64,000 nucleotides of DNA. It comes from Polaromonas sp. JS666 (GTDB taxonomy: Bacteria > Pseudomonadota > Gammaproteobacteria > Burkholderiales > Burkholderiaceae_C). The stretch spans positions 66,496 through 130,495 of the forward strand of contig NZ_FNHX01000002.1 in assembly GCF_900103405.1 (NCBI RefSeq), in the 5' to 3' direction. The stretch's first letter is position 1. Every line of letters starts with the position of its first letter. Made by a program: the position numbers and the translations under genes. The notes below the pieces were generated by a model. The model did no database searches, was not told the origin of the DNA, and worked only from the letters and a program-made list of their open reading frames with translations. Positions 17,732 through 28,513 of this stretch are shown here, one piece after another.

Positions 17732-18850
17732 ATGGCAGAATCGGTCGCCATGCCCGACACCGCCGCACCCGCCCTGAAAAACATCTTCGATCCCGCGCGT
17801 TATCGCCACATCGCGGCGGAGACCGCGGCGGTCTACCCGCGTTTTGACAGCAAGCAATTCCTGGCGCTGGCGCTGCCCGGGCTGGACGCGCTGTCGCTGA
17901 TGCAGCGCCTGCGGCGCACCAGCGAATGCCTGCACGCCACGCTGCCCGCCGACTACCGCAAGAGCATCGCCATCCTGCGCAAGCTCGCGCCGCGCATCAA
18001 CAGCGGCTTTGTGACCCTGGTGCTGCCGGACTATGTGGGCCTGTACGGGCGCGAGGACTTTGACACCTCCATGGAGGCGCTCAAATTTTTCACCACCTTC
18101 GGCAGCTCGGAGTTCGCAATTCGCGAATTCATCCGCCAGGACCCTGGGCGCACGCTGGCCGTGATGAAGACCTGGGCCAAGGACAAGAGCGAGCATGTGC
18201 GGCGCCTGGCCAGCGAAGGCAGCCGCCCTCGCCTGCCCTGGTCTTTCCGGCTGGATGCCTTGATGGCCGACCCTGAGCTGGCCGCGCCCATCCTGGAAGC
18301 GCTCAAGGCCGACGGCAGCCTCTATGTGCGCAAGTCGGTGGCCAACCACCTCAACGACATCACCAAGCTGCACCCGGCGTGGGTGCTGGGGCGCCTGAAA
18401 GGCTGGCCGCTGGAGAACCCGCACACCGCGTGGATCGCGCGGCATGCGTTGCGCACGTTGATCAAACAGGGCGACAAACAGGCGCTGGGCGTGATAGGCG
18501 CCGGCAAAAAAGCGGCCGTCAGCATCAGCGGCTTTTCCGTCAGCCCAAAAAAACTCAGCCTGGGCGAGCGCCTGGAGCTGTCGTTCACGCTGCAGTCCAC
18601 CTCGCGCCGGAGCCAGCGCCTGGTGGTGGACTACGCGATCCACTACGTCAAAAAGGCCGGCAGCAGTTCGGCCAAGGTCTTCAAGCTCAAGGAACTGGAC
18701 CTGGCGCCGGGCCAGAGCCTGCAGCTTTCGCGCAGCCAGGTGGTGCGCGACTTCACGACCCGCGTGCACCATGCGGGCCGCCATGAGGTGGACATCATGG
18801 TCAATGGCGAGCGCCTGGCCAGCGGCTTTTTTGAGCTTTTAAAGCCTTGA
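17732..18850 (+). CDS. DNA alkylation repair glycosylase, AlkC-like
   Basis: 372 residues. The central part is a helical HEAT-like repeat array with the AlkC/AlkD family signature EHVRRLASEGSRPRLPW and YVRKSVANHLNDITKLHPAW. The last 110 residues (from about SISGFSVSPKKLSLGERLEL) look like an immunoglobulin-type beta domain, as in the AlkC-alpha subgroup. These enzymes excise N3-methyladenine or N3-methylcytosine type lesions. ATG 17750 is an alternative start. Lies 22 bases after cbpA, probably independent in function. Confidence 0.8.
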   Translation: MAESVAMPDTAAPALKNIFDPARYRHIAAETAAVYPRFDSKQFLALALPGLDALSLMQRLRRTSECLHATLPADYRKSIAILRKLAPRINSGFVTLVLPDYVGLYGREDFDTSMEALKFFTTFGSSEFAIREFIRQDPGRTLAVMKTWAKDKSEHVRRLASEGSRPRLPWSFRLDALMADPELAAPILEALKADGSLYVRKSVANHLNDITKLHPAWVLGRLKGWPLENPHTAWIARHALRTLIKQGDKQALGVIGAGKKAAVSISGFSVSPKKLSLGERLELSFTLQSTSRRSQRLVVDYAIHYVKKAGSSSAKVFKLKELDLAPGQSLQLSRSQVVRDFTTRVHHAGRHEVDIMVNGERLASGFFELLKP

Positions 18851-18969
18851 GCTGACATTTGCTTGCCCTTCTTGCACAGGGGCGGTTTGCACGGCGCGCG
18901 GGTTTTGTACATTAGAAACCCGGGCCGCGCGAGCCCACGGCATCCAACACATACCAGGAGGGATATTCC

Positions 18970-19473
18970 ATGAGCACCCAATACCTACGGCGCCTGCGCC
19001 CCGCCTTCAGCACGCTAAGCCTGCTGCTGCTCCTGTCCGCCTGCGGCGGCGCGGGCGGCGAGGAAATCGGCGCGGTGGACACCGTGTTCAAGTTCATAGG
19101 CCCGGACCACAAGATCGTGGTCGACGCCTATGACGATCCCAAGGTCGCCGGCGTCACTTGCTATGTGTCGCGCGCCAAGACCGGCGGCCTCAAGGGCGCG
19201 TTCGGCCTGGCCGAGGACAAGGCCGAAGCCTCCATCGCCTGCCGGCAGACCGGCGTCATCAGCTTTGGCGACAAGCCGCTGGACAAGCAGGAAGAGATGT
19301 TCAGCGAGCGCATCTCGCTGGTCTTCAAGCGGCTGCGCGTGGTGCGCATGATAGACACCAAACGCAACACGCTGGTCTACCTGACCTATTCGGACCGCGT
19401 CATTGAAGGCTCGCCGCAAAACAGCGTCACGGCCGTTCCGGTGCCGGCCGGCACCGTGATCCCGGTCAAGTAA
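18970..19473 (+). CDS. creA: CreA family periplasmic protein (predicted lipoprotein)
   Basis: 167 residues. The N terminus has a hydrophobic stretch ending in LLSACGG, a lipobox. The mature part has the CreA signature [33 protein letters not shown] and [10 protein letters not shown]. CreA proteins are conserved in Proteobacteria and of unknown function (E. coli CreA lies beside creBCD, which is not the case here). AGGAGG precedes the ATG. Confidence 0.88.
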   Translation: MSTQYLRRLRPAFSTLSLLLLLSACGGAGGEEIGAVDTVFKFIGPDHKIVVDAYDDPKVAGVTCYVSRAKTGGLKGAFGLAEDKAEASIACRQTGVISFGDKPLDKQEEMFSERISLVFKRLRVVRMIDTKRNTLVYLTYSDRVIEGSPQNSVTAVPVPAGTVIPVK

Positions 19474-19484
19474 ACCAGCTAGCC

Positions 19485-19793
19485 TTATTTCGAAGCGGCG
19501 TTCCGCTTGCGCGTCGCCGCGGCCTTTTTGGCAGAGGCCGAGCGCTCGGCCGCGGGGCGTGACGCAGCCGCCGCGCCGCCTAGCCGCCCGCCCTTGCGCG
19601 AAGGCGCATGGTTTTCCGCCTTGCCGCGGCCCGAGCCGGATTTTTTGCCGCCGCCAGTTTCCTTGTTCACCGTGGCCCAGGCGCGCCGCTCGGCCTCTTC
19701 CTTGCCGACGCCGCGGTCCCTGTAGCCTTCCTCGATGTGTTCCGCCTTGCGCTGTTGTTTGTCGGTATAGGCCGATTTGTCACCTCTTGGCAT
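19485..19793 (-). CDS. Small basic Lys/Gly/Ala-rich protein (annotated elsewhere as plasmid stabilization-like)
   Basis: 102 residues: MPRGDKSAYTDKQQRKAEHI then RRAWATVNKETGGGKKSG and a lysine/alanine/arginine-rich tail. This family is widespread in Proteobacteria, with a conserved N-terminal helix and a variable basic tail suggesting nucleic acid binding. The 'plasmid stabilization' name used in databases is not backed by anything visible here. Convergent with creA. Confidence 0.7.
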   Translation of the reverse strand: MPRGDKSAYTDKQQRKAEHIEEGYRDRGVGKEEAERRAWATVNKETGGGKKSGSGRGKAENHAPSRKGGRLGGAAAASRPAAERSASAKKAAATRKRNAASK

Positions 19794-20003
19794 GTCAGCT
19801 CCTTTCCATGTTGACAGGGGTCCAACTTAGGCGCCGCGCCGCCGGCGTTCAGGCGGAAAGCGACTGAAATTCGCGTCGGTGCCGTCCTACTGTCCCGGTC
19901 GCGCCGTATGGGTGTATAACCGGAGACCCCCGGGTCGCGCGGCGCGTGATTGACGCTTTGCCGCAGGGCCCCCCGGATACAACAACAGCAAGGAAGAACA
20001 GAC

Positions 20004-20717
20004 ATGGGCGCGCAGTGGAAAGCAAAAGGCAAGGAACTGGCCGCGAACGCCAGGGGCCGCTTGTTCGGCAAACTGGCCAAGGAAATCATGGTGGCGGCGC
20101 GCAACGGCGCGGACCCGGCCTCGAACGCGCGCCTGCGCCTGGTGGTGGAGCAGGCCCGCAAGGTCTCCATGCCCAAGGACACCCTGGAGCGGGCCATCAA
20201 GAAAGGCGCCGGCCTGACCGGCGACACCGTGCATTTCGAGCACGTGATCTATGAAGGCTTCGCGCCGCACCGCGTGCCCCTCATGGTCGAATGCCTGACC
20301 GACAACCTCAACCGCACGGCCTCGGAAATCCGCGTGCTGTTCCGCAAGGGGCACCTGGGCACCTCGGGCTCGGTCTCCTGGGACTTCGACCACGTCGGCA
20401 TGATTGAAGCCGAGCCGCAAGTGGCCGGCGCCGACCCCGAACTCGCCGCGATTGAAGCGGGCGCCCAGGACTTTGAGCCGGGCCATGAAGAAGGCACGAC
20501 GACCTTCCTGACCGACCACGCCGACCTGGACATCGTGAGCCGCGCCCTGCCTGCGCAAGGCTTTACCGTGCTGTCGGCCAAGCTGGGCTACAAGGCCAAA
20601 AACCCCATCAGCCCAGCCAGCCTGAGCGCCGCCGAACTCGAAGAGGTCGAGGCCTTCCTGGCGGCCGTCGATGCCAACGATGACGTGCAGAACATCTTTG
20701 TGGGCCTGGGCGACTGA
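20004..20717 (+). CDS. yebC: YebC/PmpR family transcription/translation regulator
   Basis: 237 residues beginning [20 protein letters not shown], in place of the usual GHSKWANIKHRK start. The family core [35 protein letters not shown] and [12 protein letters not shown] is intact. YebC proteins act as DNA-binding regulators or, as shown more recently for some, ribosome-associated factors relieving stalls at proline stretches. The altered N terminus marks the second (YeeN-like) subgroup. Alone on its strand between small genes. Confidence 0.88.
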   Translation: MGAQWKAKGKELAANARGRLFGKLAKEIMVAARNGADPASNARLRLVVEQARKVSMPKDTLERAIKKGAGLTGDTVHFEHVIYEGFAPHRVPLMVECLTDNLNRTASEIRVLFRKGHLGTSGSVSWDFDHVGMIEAEPQVAGADPELAAIEAGAQDFEPGHEEGTTTFLTDHADLDIVSRALPAQGFTVLSAKLGYKAKNPISPASLSAAELEEVEAFLAAVDANDDVQNIFVGLGD

Positions 20718-20722
20718 GCCGG

Positions 20723-21058
20723 CTACTTGGCTGGCACCTCGTAGCGGGGCCGTATCCGGGTTTTCTGCACGACGCCTGCCGGCGTGAACAGGACCACGAA
20801 CTCGGCACCCGGTGTTTCGCTTTTGGGGGGCTTCTCCCGGTAAGCCCAGACCTCATAGCCGCTGTCAAAGCGGACCACGGTGGCGGGGCCCAGTGCGGCA
20901 GCGACATCGGCCTTGGTGCTGGTGCCCGGGACCAACAGGGCCTGCGCCCCCTGCATGGACAGCTGGCTGTCGCGGAAAGGCGGGCGTGTTTCCTCAGGCG
21001 TGGCCGCGCAGCCCGCCAGCACCAGGCTGATGCAGGCCAGCAGCTTGCCCGGTGCCAT
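20723..21058 (-). CDS. Small lipoprotein, SmpA/OmlA-like
   Basis: About 111 residues with lipobox LVLAGCAA. The mature part has the BamE/SmpA-like pattern LLVPGTSTKADVAAALGPAT then YEVWAYREK, i.e. a short alpha-beta fold preceded by the G-x-T-x-x-D-V motif. Its ATG overlaps the stop of the upstream gene by one base (a GTG at 21061 would overlap by four), so the two are coupled. Not BamE itself; role unknown. Confidence 0.7.
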   Translation of the reverse strand: MAPGKLLACISLVLAGCAATPEETRPPFRDSQLSMQGAQALLVPGTSTKADVAAALGPATVVRFDSGYEVWAYREKPPKSETPGAEFVVLFTPAGVVQKTRIRPRYEVPAK

Positions 21059-21900
21059 CACCCGCCCTCCATGTAGTCAAACTCGACCAGCGTGTCGTCG
21101 GGCCAGCTGCGGTCGCCCAGCGGCAGGAAATAGGTGCGGTCCACCAGCACTTCGCAGTCGCAGTCGGGCAGGTCCTTGTCCAGCTTGGGGTCGTCGCTCG
21201 CGGCGGCGTACAGCATGACCAGGGGCAAGACTTCCCGGCGCGCGCCGGCCGTCAGCGTGACGCTGAACAGCGGCCGCTCGGAAAAGAACAGGTAGAGCGG
21301 CACCTTCTTGTCGCAATAAGCCGGCGTGTCGAACACGGCGCCGGCAATCCGATCCACCACACCGCCGCTGCGCGAGACCAGGCCGGCCTCCATGCCCACC
21401 CTGCACTCCAGCCGTAAATCACCCAGGCGCCGCGTGCCCGGCGGCAGGCCCGGCGTGCGGATCTCTGTGCGCCAGGTCATGCTTTGCGCCTTGCGGTTGG
21501 GAATGACCTGCGCATCCTCGGCAAAAGCCTTGGTATCCCGCGGCAGGCTGAAAGTCTGGTCGGGCGCGATGGCCACGGGAAAGTCCACGGTCGTGCCAAT
21601 GACCTCCATGGCAATCGCATTCATGTCGGTCTCGCGCCGCCGCGGCAGCAGCTTGAAGCGCAGCGAGGCATTGGGCGCCAGGCTTTTTTCGCGCTCAAAG
21701 AGGTCCATGCCACGAATCATTTTCCGGTAGGACTTCTCGACCGGGTCGCTGTTGGCCTTGGCACTGATGGTCACCGGCCGCAGGGTGCGCACGCCCGGGT
21801 CCGGGGTGCCAGGGGCCTGGGCACCGGCCTGCGGGGCAACAGCCATGCCTGCCGCCAGGCAGGCGGTGCGCAGCGCGGCGCGGGCAAGGCGATTGGGCAT
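21058..21900 (-). CDS. Secreted hypothetical protein
   Basis: 280 residues from ATG 21900, with a signal peptide ending near APQAGAQAP. The mature part starts GTPDPGVRTLRPVTIS, then EKSYRKMIRGMDLFEREKSL, and contains paired cysteines (DTPAYCDKK, LPDCDCEVL). No recognised domain. Followed by the overlapping lipoprotein gene, so the pair may form an envelope complex. Confidence 0.65.
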   Translation of the reverse strand: MPNRLARAALRTACLAAGMAVAPQAGAQAPGTPDPGVRTLRPVTISAKANSDPVEKSYRKMIRGMDLFEREKSLAPNASLRFKLLPRRRETDMNAIAMEVIGTTVDFPVAIAPDQTFSLPRDTKAFAEDAQVIPNRKAQSMTWRTEIRTPGLPPGTRRLGDLRLECRVGMEAGLVSRSGGVVDRIAGAVFDTPAYCDKKVPLYLFFSERPLFSVTLTAGARREVLPLVMLYAAASDDPKLDKDLPDCDCEVLVDRTYFLPLGDRSWPDDTLVEFDYMEGG

Positions 21901-21989
21901 GGCGTATCCGATGGGCAGAAGCCCATGGTAGGACGCGCGCGGCAGTGCTGCTGTAGGACGATTCCAGCATTTCCCCATGGCACAGCCGT

Positions 21990-22022
21990 AAAAAAACCCG
22001 CCCCGACGGGAGCCGGAGCGGG
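21990..22022 (-). terminator. Rho-independent terminator downstream of clpB
   Basis: On the minus strand, CCCGCTCC (22022-22015) pairs with GGGGCGGG (22004-21997) around a 10-base loop and is followed by seven T (21996-21990). It lies 50 bases after the clpB stop codon. Confidence 0.8.
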
Positions 22023-22071
22023 CTGTGAGGCTCACCATGAAAACGGTGGCCCGGAGCCTGTCAACAGGCCT

Positions 22072-24672
<2,601 letters not shown>

Positions 24673-24736
24673 GAATAGGGCTCCGTGGATTCCGGCAGGC
24701 CTGGCTCCAAGCCCATCCGGATGGGTGTTGCACAGT

Positions 24737-24764
24737 ATCTGGGGAGCCGGGGCCGGTTTTCAAG
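24737..24764 (-). promoter_or_regulatory. Sigma-32 promoter of clpB
   Basis: Minus strand: CTTGAA (24764-24759), a 14-base spacer, then CCCCAGAT (24744-24737). The -35 is a perfect sigma-32 consensus, and the -10 matches CCCCATnT except one base. It lies about 65 bases before the clpB start. Confidence 0.8.
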
Positions 24765-24793
24765 CATTTTCCCGCCGCCCCTAAAATCGCCCC

Positions 24794-25366
24794 ATGAACA
24801 TCCACCAGGTCTCAGTGACCTACCACCAGGAGCAGGACAGGCTCCTGGTGCGCATCAGCAGCCATGACAGCGAGGAATTGCGCCTGTGGCTGACCCGCCG
24901 CATGACACTCTCCCTGATGCCGGTCCTGACCCGGACCGCCGCCGACCAACTGGCCCGGCAGGCTGAGGGTATTGACCCGGCGGCGCCGCAGGACGTCCAG
25001 CGCCAGCGCATGGTGGAGAACTTCAAAAAAGAAGCCCAGACCTATGCCGGCGATTTCAAGACGCCCTACCAGGCCAAGGATGCCGCGCTGCCGCTGGGCA
25101 AGGAACCGCTGCTGGTGACGGAAGTCAAGATGGCCTTGCTGAAATCCGGCAAGCTGCAGCTGGACTTCACCGAAAAAGGGCCGGAGCCGGGGCGCCATGT
25201 GCGGATCGCCATCAGCACCCAGCTTGCTCAAGGTTTGTTGCAGCTCCTGAACAAGTGCCTCAAAAAATCCCAGTGGCTCAAGTCACCTCAGACGGCAAGC
25301 CTTGAAGCGGCAACCGATGCCGAGGAGCCGTTGGAACAGGCGGAAAAGCCCCGCTACCTGAATTGA
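24794..25366 (+). CDS. Conserved hypothetical protein
   Basis: 190 residues: MNIHQVSVTYHQEQDRLLVR followed by SEELRLWLTRRMTLSLMPVL, then a central QRMVENFKKEAQTY segment and VTEVKMALLKSGKLQLDF. I recognise it as a soluble protein type common in Burkholderiales, without an assigned domain. Divergent from clpB; its promoter region overlaps that of clpB, but nothing shows shared control. Confidence 0.7.
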   Translation: MNIHQVSVTYHQEQDRLLVRISSHDSEELRLWLTRRMTLSLMPVLTRTAADQLARQAEGIDPAAPQDVQRQRMVENFKKEAQTYAGDFKTPYQAKDAALPLGKEPLLVTEVKMALLKSGKLQLDFTEKGPEPGRHVRIAISTQLAQGLLQLLNKCLKKSQWLKSPQTASLEAATDAEEPLEQAEKPRYLN

Positions 25367-25384
25367 CAAGCCAAGCGGCCGAAA

Positions 25385-25933
25385 TTATTGCGGCTTTGCC
25401 TTAATAATTCCTGCTGCGGCCAACTCCTCAACAGCCGTTCTCGCAAACTTGCTTGCTACGCTTTTGTTGTCACTGCCGATGGGTGTGCCGCCCTTAATTT
25501 CAACGGACCATGGCTTCGCGCCTGGCGGTGATTCCTTGAAATGAACAGAAACAACCAAAACGGCTCCTGGACCCGTGATGGTGTGGTGTGTCCCAGTGAC
25601 CCGGATGTGAATTTGCGCATCGTCGCCGCGTATCGCACCGCCTTCTTTCAGGGCTGTTTCAATTTGGGTACTCATTTGCGACCGGATTTCAGTCAACAAT
25701 TCTCCGACCTCCTTCGTGGCGTATCCAATATTTGGAGCGGGCGGTGAGGAGTAGAGGCCATAAGAAGAGGTGGTGACGGCCATGGGTATAGCACCGGGAT
25801 TAACCCAGACGACCTCGGCGCTGCTAACCCGCCTGGTCTGCACATCGGGCGTTTGTCGTGTGATGTTGCTTGCACAACCGGTCAAGCCAATAAAGCAGAT
25901 AAACAGTGAAAAAACGCTGTAACGACGAAACAT
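25385..25933 (-). CDS. Lipoprotein of unknown function
   Basis: 182 residues with signal peptide and lipobox IGLTGCASN. The mature domain has alternating beta strands (AQIHIRVTGTHHTITG, AVLVVSVHFKESPP) and a C-terminal helix (ASKFARTAVEELAAAGII). The AT content and start of this gene differ somewhat from its neighbours. It sits at the edge of the accessory segment bracketed by the moaE repeats. Confidence 0.65.
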   Translation of the reverse strand: MFRRYSVFSLFICFIGLTGCASNITRQTPDVQTRRVSSAEVVWVNPGAIPMAVTTSSYGLYSSPPAPNIGYATKEVGELLTEIRSQMSTQIETALKEGGAIRGDDAQIHIRVTGTHHTITGPGAVLVVSVHFKESPPGAKPWSVEIKGGTPIGSDNKSVASKFARTAVEELAAAGIIKAKPQ

Positions 25934-25999
25934 CGAATGCCTCCCCTTCGCAATTAAAAGATCGCGTAGCTTACGCGTTATTGGTCAAAATTCCCCCTC

Positions 26000-26141
26000 T
26001 GGCCAGCGCCGCGTCGCCGGCAACGCGCGCATCGACCCAGCGCGCACCCTCGGGCGTTTGTTCTTTTTTCCAAAACGGCGCCTGGGTCTTGAGGTAGTCC
26101 ATCAGGAACTCGCGGGCCTTGAAGCTTTCGCCGTGGTGCGC
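26000..26141 (-). pseudogene. moaE 3'-region fragment (left copy of 142-bp direct repeat)
   Basis: 138 of 142 bases match 27945-28086 inside intact moaE, same orientation, 1945 bases apart. In the moaE frame it still reads without stops (HHGESFKAREFLMDYLK...), with three amino acid changes and one silent change. It lacks the last 29 bases of moaE, including the stop, and everything upstream. Its 5' end now supplies the C-terminal codons of the tetR gene in a different frame. Confidence 0.85.
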
Positions 26142-26878
26142 AAGGCTCTGGCCCGCGACTCGACGCCGCGCACGATCACATCGACCCAGGCCTCAAAGCC
26201 GCTGTCCAGCGGTTGACCGTCGCCACTGGACCAGCGCAACACAAACGCCCGGTTCTGCATTGCGTCCAGATGCCGCGCAAGCGCGGGCTGGCGAGCCGCG
26301 TCGACGCGGGCGATCTGGGCGCGGCAGGCGCTTTCCCAGGCCTGGGCGTCTTCGGCCGGCGCGGTGGACAGCTCCATGGTCGCGAAACCGCACATGGCAG
26401 CAAACACCACGTTGTAGGCATCGACCAGGTCGGCGCCGGCAAAACCGGCGTCTTCGAGCAATTGCACCAGGTGGTCCAGCATGGTGGCGTCAAAGGTCGC
26501 GTTGTAGATCAGTTCACTGGCCACCAGGGGAGCCAGCCTGGGGTGGCGCCTGAGCACCTCGCGGTAGCGCCGCAGCAAGGCGGCCAGGCGCGCCTGCCAG
26601 CGGCCCGTGACCAGGTCGTCGGCCACGCCGTTCATGGCCAGCGCCACCGCTCCGGAAATCAGTTCATTGCGGCTGGGCACATACCAGTAAATCGCCGACG
26701 GAAACACCTTGAGCGCCTGGGCCAGTTCGCGGATGTTGAAGGCCTGCGGGCCCTGGCGGTCTATCAGGGCCAGCGCGGCTTGCAGGATGGACTCGCGGCT
26801 CAGTGCCGCGCCGCCTGCCGCGTCGCCGGTTTTGCGCGGACGCCCGGCGCGACGGGGTGGAGGCGGTTTGGTGGGCAA
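26102..26878 (-). CDS. TetR family regulator with a C terminus read from a moaE fragment
   Basis: 258 residues. N-terminal basic/proline segment (RRAGRPRKTG), then a TetR HTH at about residues 28-75 (DRQGPQAFNIRELAQALKVF and AIYWYVPSRNELI). The last 13 codons (LRTTAKASRPASS) come from the duplicated moaE fragment read out of frame, so the original stop was lost in the rearrangement; the ligand domain appears otherwise complete. Divergent from the aminotransferase at 27007 across a palindromic operator, which it probably controls. Confidence 0.85.
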   Translation of the reverse strand: MPTKPPPPRRAGRPRKTGDAAGGAALSRESILQAALALIDRQGPQAFNIRELAQALKVFPSAIYWYVPSRNELISGAVALAMNGVADDLVTGRWQARLAALLRRYREVLRRHPRLAPLVASELIYNATFDATMLDHLVQLLEDAGFAGADLVDAYNVVFAAMCGFATMELSTAPAEDAQAWESACRAQIARVDAARQPALARHLDAMQNRAFVLRWSSGDGQPLDSGFEAWVDVIVRGVESRARALRTTAKASRPASS

Positions 26879-26930
26879 GGCGGTTTCCAGAAGCAGAAAT
26901 AATGCGCCATTTTATGGTTTATTGAAAAGC

Positions 26931-26948
26931 GTTCAATTAATATTGAAC
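26931..26948. promoter_or_regulatory. Palindromic operator between tetR and aminotransferase gene
   Basis: GTTCAAT-TAAT-ATTGAAC, a perfect 7-bp inverted repeat in the 128-base divergent region, about 60 bases before either start. A partial further copy (GTACAATTAATT) follows at 26953. Consistent with a TetR dimer site controlling both genes. Confidence 0.55.
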
Positions 26949-27006
26949 TTCGTACAATTAATTCGCAAGCTCCTCTCCCATTCCAAGTTAACTAAGGAAA
27001 ACCGCC

Positions 27007-27912
27007 ATGCGTGATGTCAAAACCGGTGAATTCGAGGGCGGTTGCGCCTTTGTCGAAGGCGAATTCGTGCCCCTGTCGGAAGCCAAGATTTCCCTGTTTG
27101 ACTGGGGTTTCACCCGTTCGGACGTGACCTACGACGTGGCCAGCACCTGGCAAGGCGCTTTTTTCCGGCTCGGCGACCATATCGAGCGCTTTTTCGCCAG
27201 CATGGAAAAGATGCACCTGGCCATCCCCTACAGCCGCAGTGAGCTGCGGGACATCCTGCACGCCTGCGTGCGCGCCGGCGGCCTGCAGGACGCCTACGTT
27301 GCCATGGTCTGCACCCGCGGTGTGCCGCCGCGCGGCGCGCGCGACCCGCGCCTGGCGCAGAACCGGTTTTACGCCTATGCCCTGCCCTATGTCTGGATCG
27401 CCTCGCGAGAAAAGCAACTGGCCGGGCTGGACCTGCACATCAGCGACCGCCAACGCATTCCGGCGGCCTCGGTGGACCCGACCGTCAAGAACTACCACTG
27501 GATGGACATGGTGCAGTCCATGTTCGACGCCTACGACCGTGGGCGCGATACCAGTTGCGTGGTGGACGCTGCCGGCAACATCACCGAAGGCCCGGGCTTC
27601 AACGTGTTCATGGCCAAGGATGGCATCGTGTACACGGCCGACCAGGGCGTGCTTGAGGGGATTTCGCGGCGCACCGCGATGGAGCTGTGCGGGCGCCTGG
27701 ACATCCCGCTGAGGGCAGCGCCGGTACCCGCCGCGCTGCTGCGCAGTGCCGACGAAGTGTTTTTAACTTCGACCGGTGGCGGCATTTTGCCGATTGCAAA
27801 GCTTGATGGCGTACCCCTGCCGCAGTTTCCCGGCCCCATCACGACGCGGCTGTATGAGGCCTACTGGGCGATTCACGACGAAGCGGTGTACCGGGACCCG
27901 GTCAGCTACTGA
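27007..27912 (+). CDS. Class IV aminotransferase, (R)-amine transaminase-like
   Basis: 301 residues, fold type IV PLP enzyme. The probable Schiff-base lysine is Lys161 in DPTVKNYHWMDMVQSM, and the phosphate-cup region is ITEGPGFNVFMA. Segments FRLGDHIERFF, YALPYVWI, SVDPTVKNYHW and ADEVFLTSTGGGILPI closely follow the (R)-selective amine transaminases (Arthrobacter ATA-117 type) rather than IlvE or D-alanine aminotransferase. Expected reaction: pyruvate-dependent transamination of an (R)-amine or a branched-chain/D-amino acid. Divergent tetR upstream. Confidence 0.82.
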   Translation: MRDVKTGEFEGGCAFVEGEFVPLSEAKISLFDWGFTRSDVTYDVASTWQGAFFRLGDHIERFFASMEKMHLAIPYSRSELRDILHACVRAGGLQDAYVAMVCTRGVPPRGARDPRLAQNRFYAYALPYVWIASREKQLAGLDLHISDRQRIPAASVDPTVKNYHWMDMVQSMFDAYDRGRDTSCVVDAAGNITEGPGFNVFMAKDGIVYTADQGVLEGISRRTAMELCGRLDIPLRAAPVPAALLRSADEVFLTSTGGGILPIAKLDGVPLPQFPGPITTRLYEAYWAIHDEAVYRDPVSY

Positions 27913-27915
27913 ACA

Positions 27916-28392
27916 TCAGGCGTTGGATGCCGTGATGCCCCATTTGGCCAGCGCCGCGTCGTCGGCAACGCGCGCATCGACCCAGCGCGCACCCTCGGGC
28001 GTTTGTTCTTTTTTCCAGAACGGCGCCTGGGTCTTGAGGTAGTCCATCAGGAACTCGCAGGCCTTGAAGCTTTCGCCGCGGTGCGCCGAGGTCACGGCCA
28101 CCATCACCACCTGGTCCAGCGGCTGCAGCAGGCCGACGCGGTGGATCACGCGCGCGCCGAAGATGTCAAAGCGCGCCATGGCCTCGTCGATCATGGCCTC
28201 TATGGCTTTTTCGGTCATGCCGGGGTAGTGCTCCAGCTCCATGCTGCTGACGCTCAGGCCGTCATTGCGGTCACGGACCGTGCCTGTGAAGGTGCAGACA
28301 GCGCCCACCCGCTTGTCGCCGGCACGCAGTGCGGCCACCTCGTCGGCGAGGTTGAAGTCATCGGTGGTGATCAGGACGCGCGGTGAAGCCAT
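27916..28392 (-). CDS. moaE: Molybdopterin synthase catalytic subunit MoaE
   Basis: 158 residues. Conserved ALRAGDKRVGAVCTFTGTVR, LELEHYPGMTEKAI-type segment, RVGLLQPLDQVVMVAVTSAH and FLMDYLKTQAPFWKKE with the catalytic lysines. It takes sulfur from MoaD thiocarboxylate to convert cyclic pyranopterin monophosphate into molybdopterin. Bases 27945-28086 are duplicated at 26000-26141. Separated from moaD by an opposite-strand dapA-family gene, which breaks the usual moaD-moaE order. Confidence 0.95.
   Translation of the reverse strand: MASPRVLITTDDFNLADEVAALRAGDKRVGAVCTFTGTVRDRNDGLSVSSMELEHYPGMTEKAIEAMIDEAMARFDIFGARVIHRVGLLQPLDQVVMVAVTSAHRGESFKACEFLMDYLKTQAPFWKKEQTPEGARWVDARVADDAALAKWGITASNA
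27945..28086. repeat. 142-bp direct repeat, right copy (within moaE)
   Basis: Same-orientation partner of 26000-26141, 138/142 identical. The two copies flank the tetR/aminotransferase pair, making a unit of 1945 bases. Confidence 0.9.
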
Positions 28393-28513
28393 AGTGGCAA
28401 TTTTGCCACTCGCCCACCCTCAAAGCAGCCGCCTACGGTAAGATTTGCCGCATGACTGGCCCCACCCGCCCCTTCGCCACCCGGACGCACGACAGCGCCC
28501 GCGGCCTTGGGCT

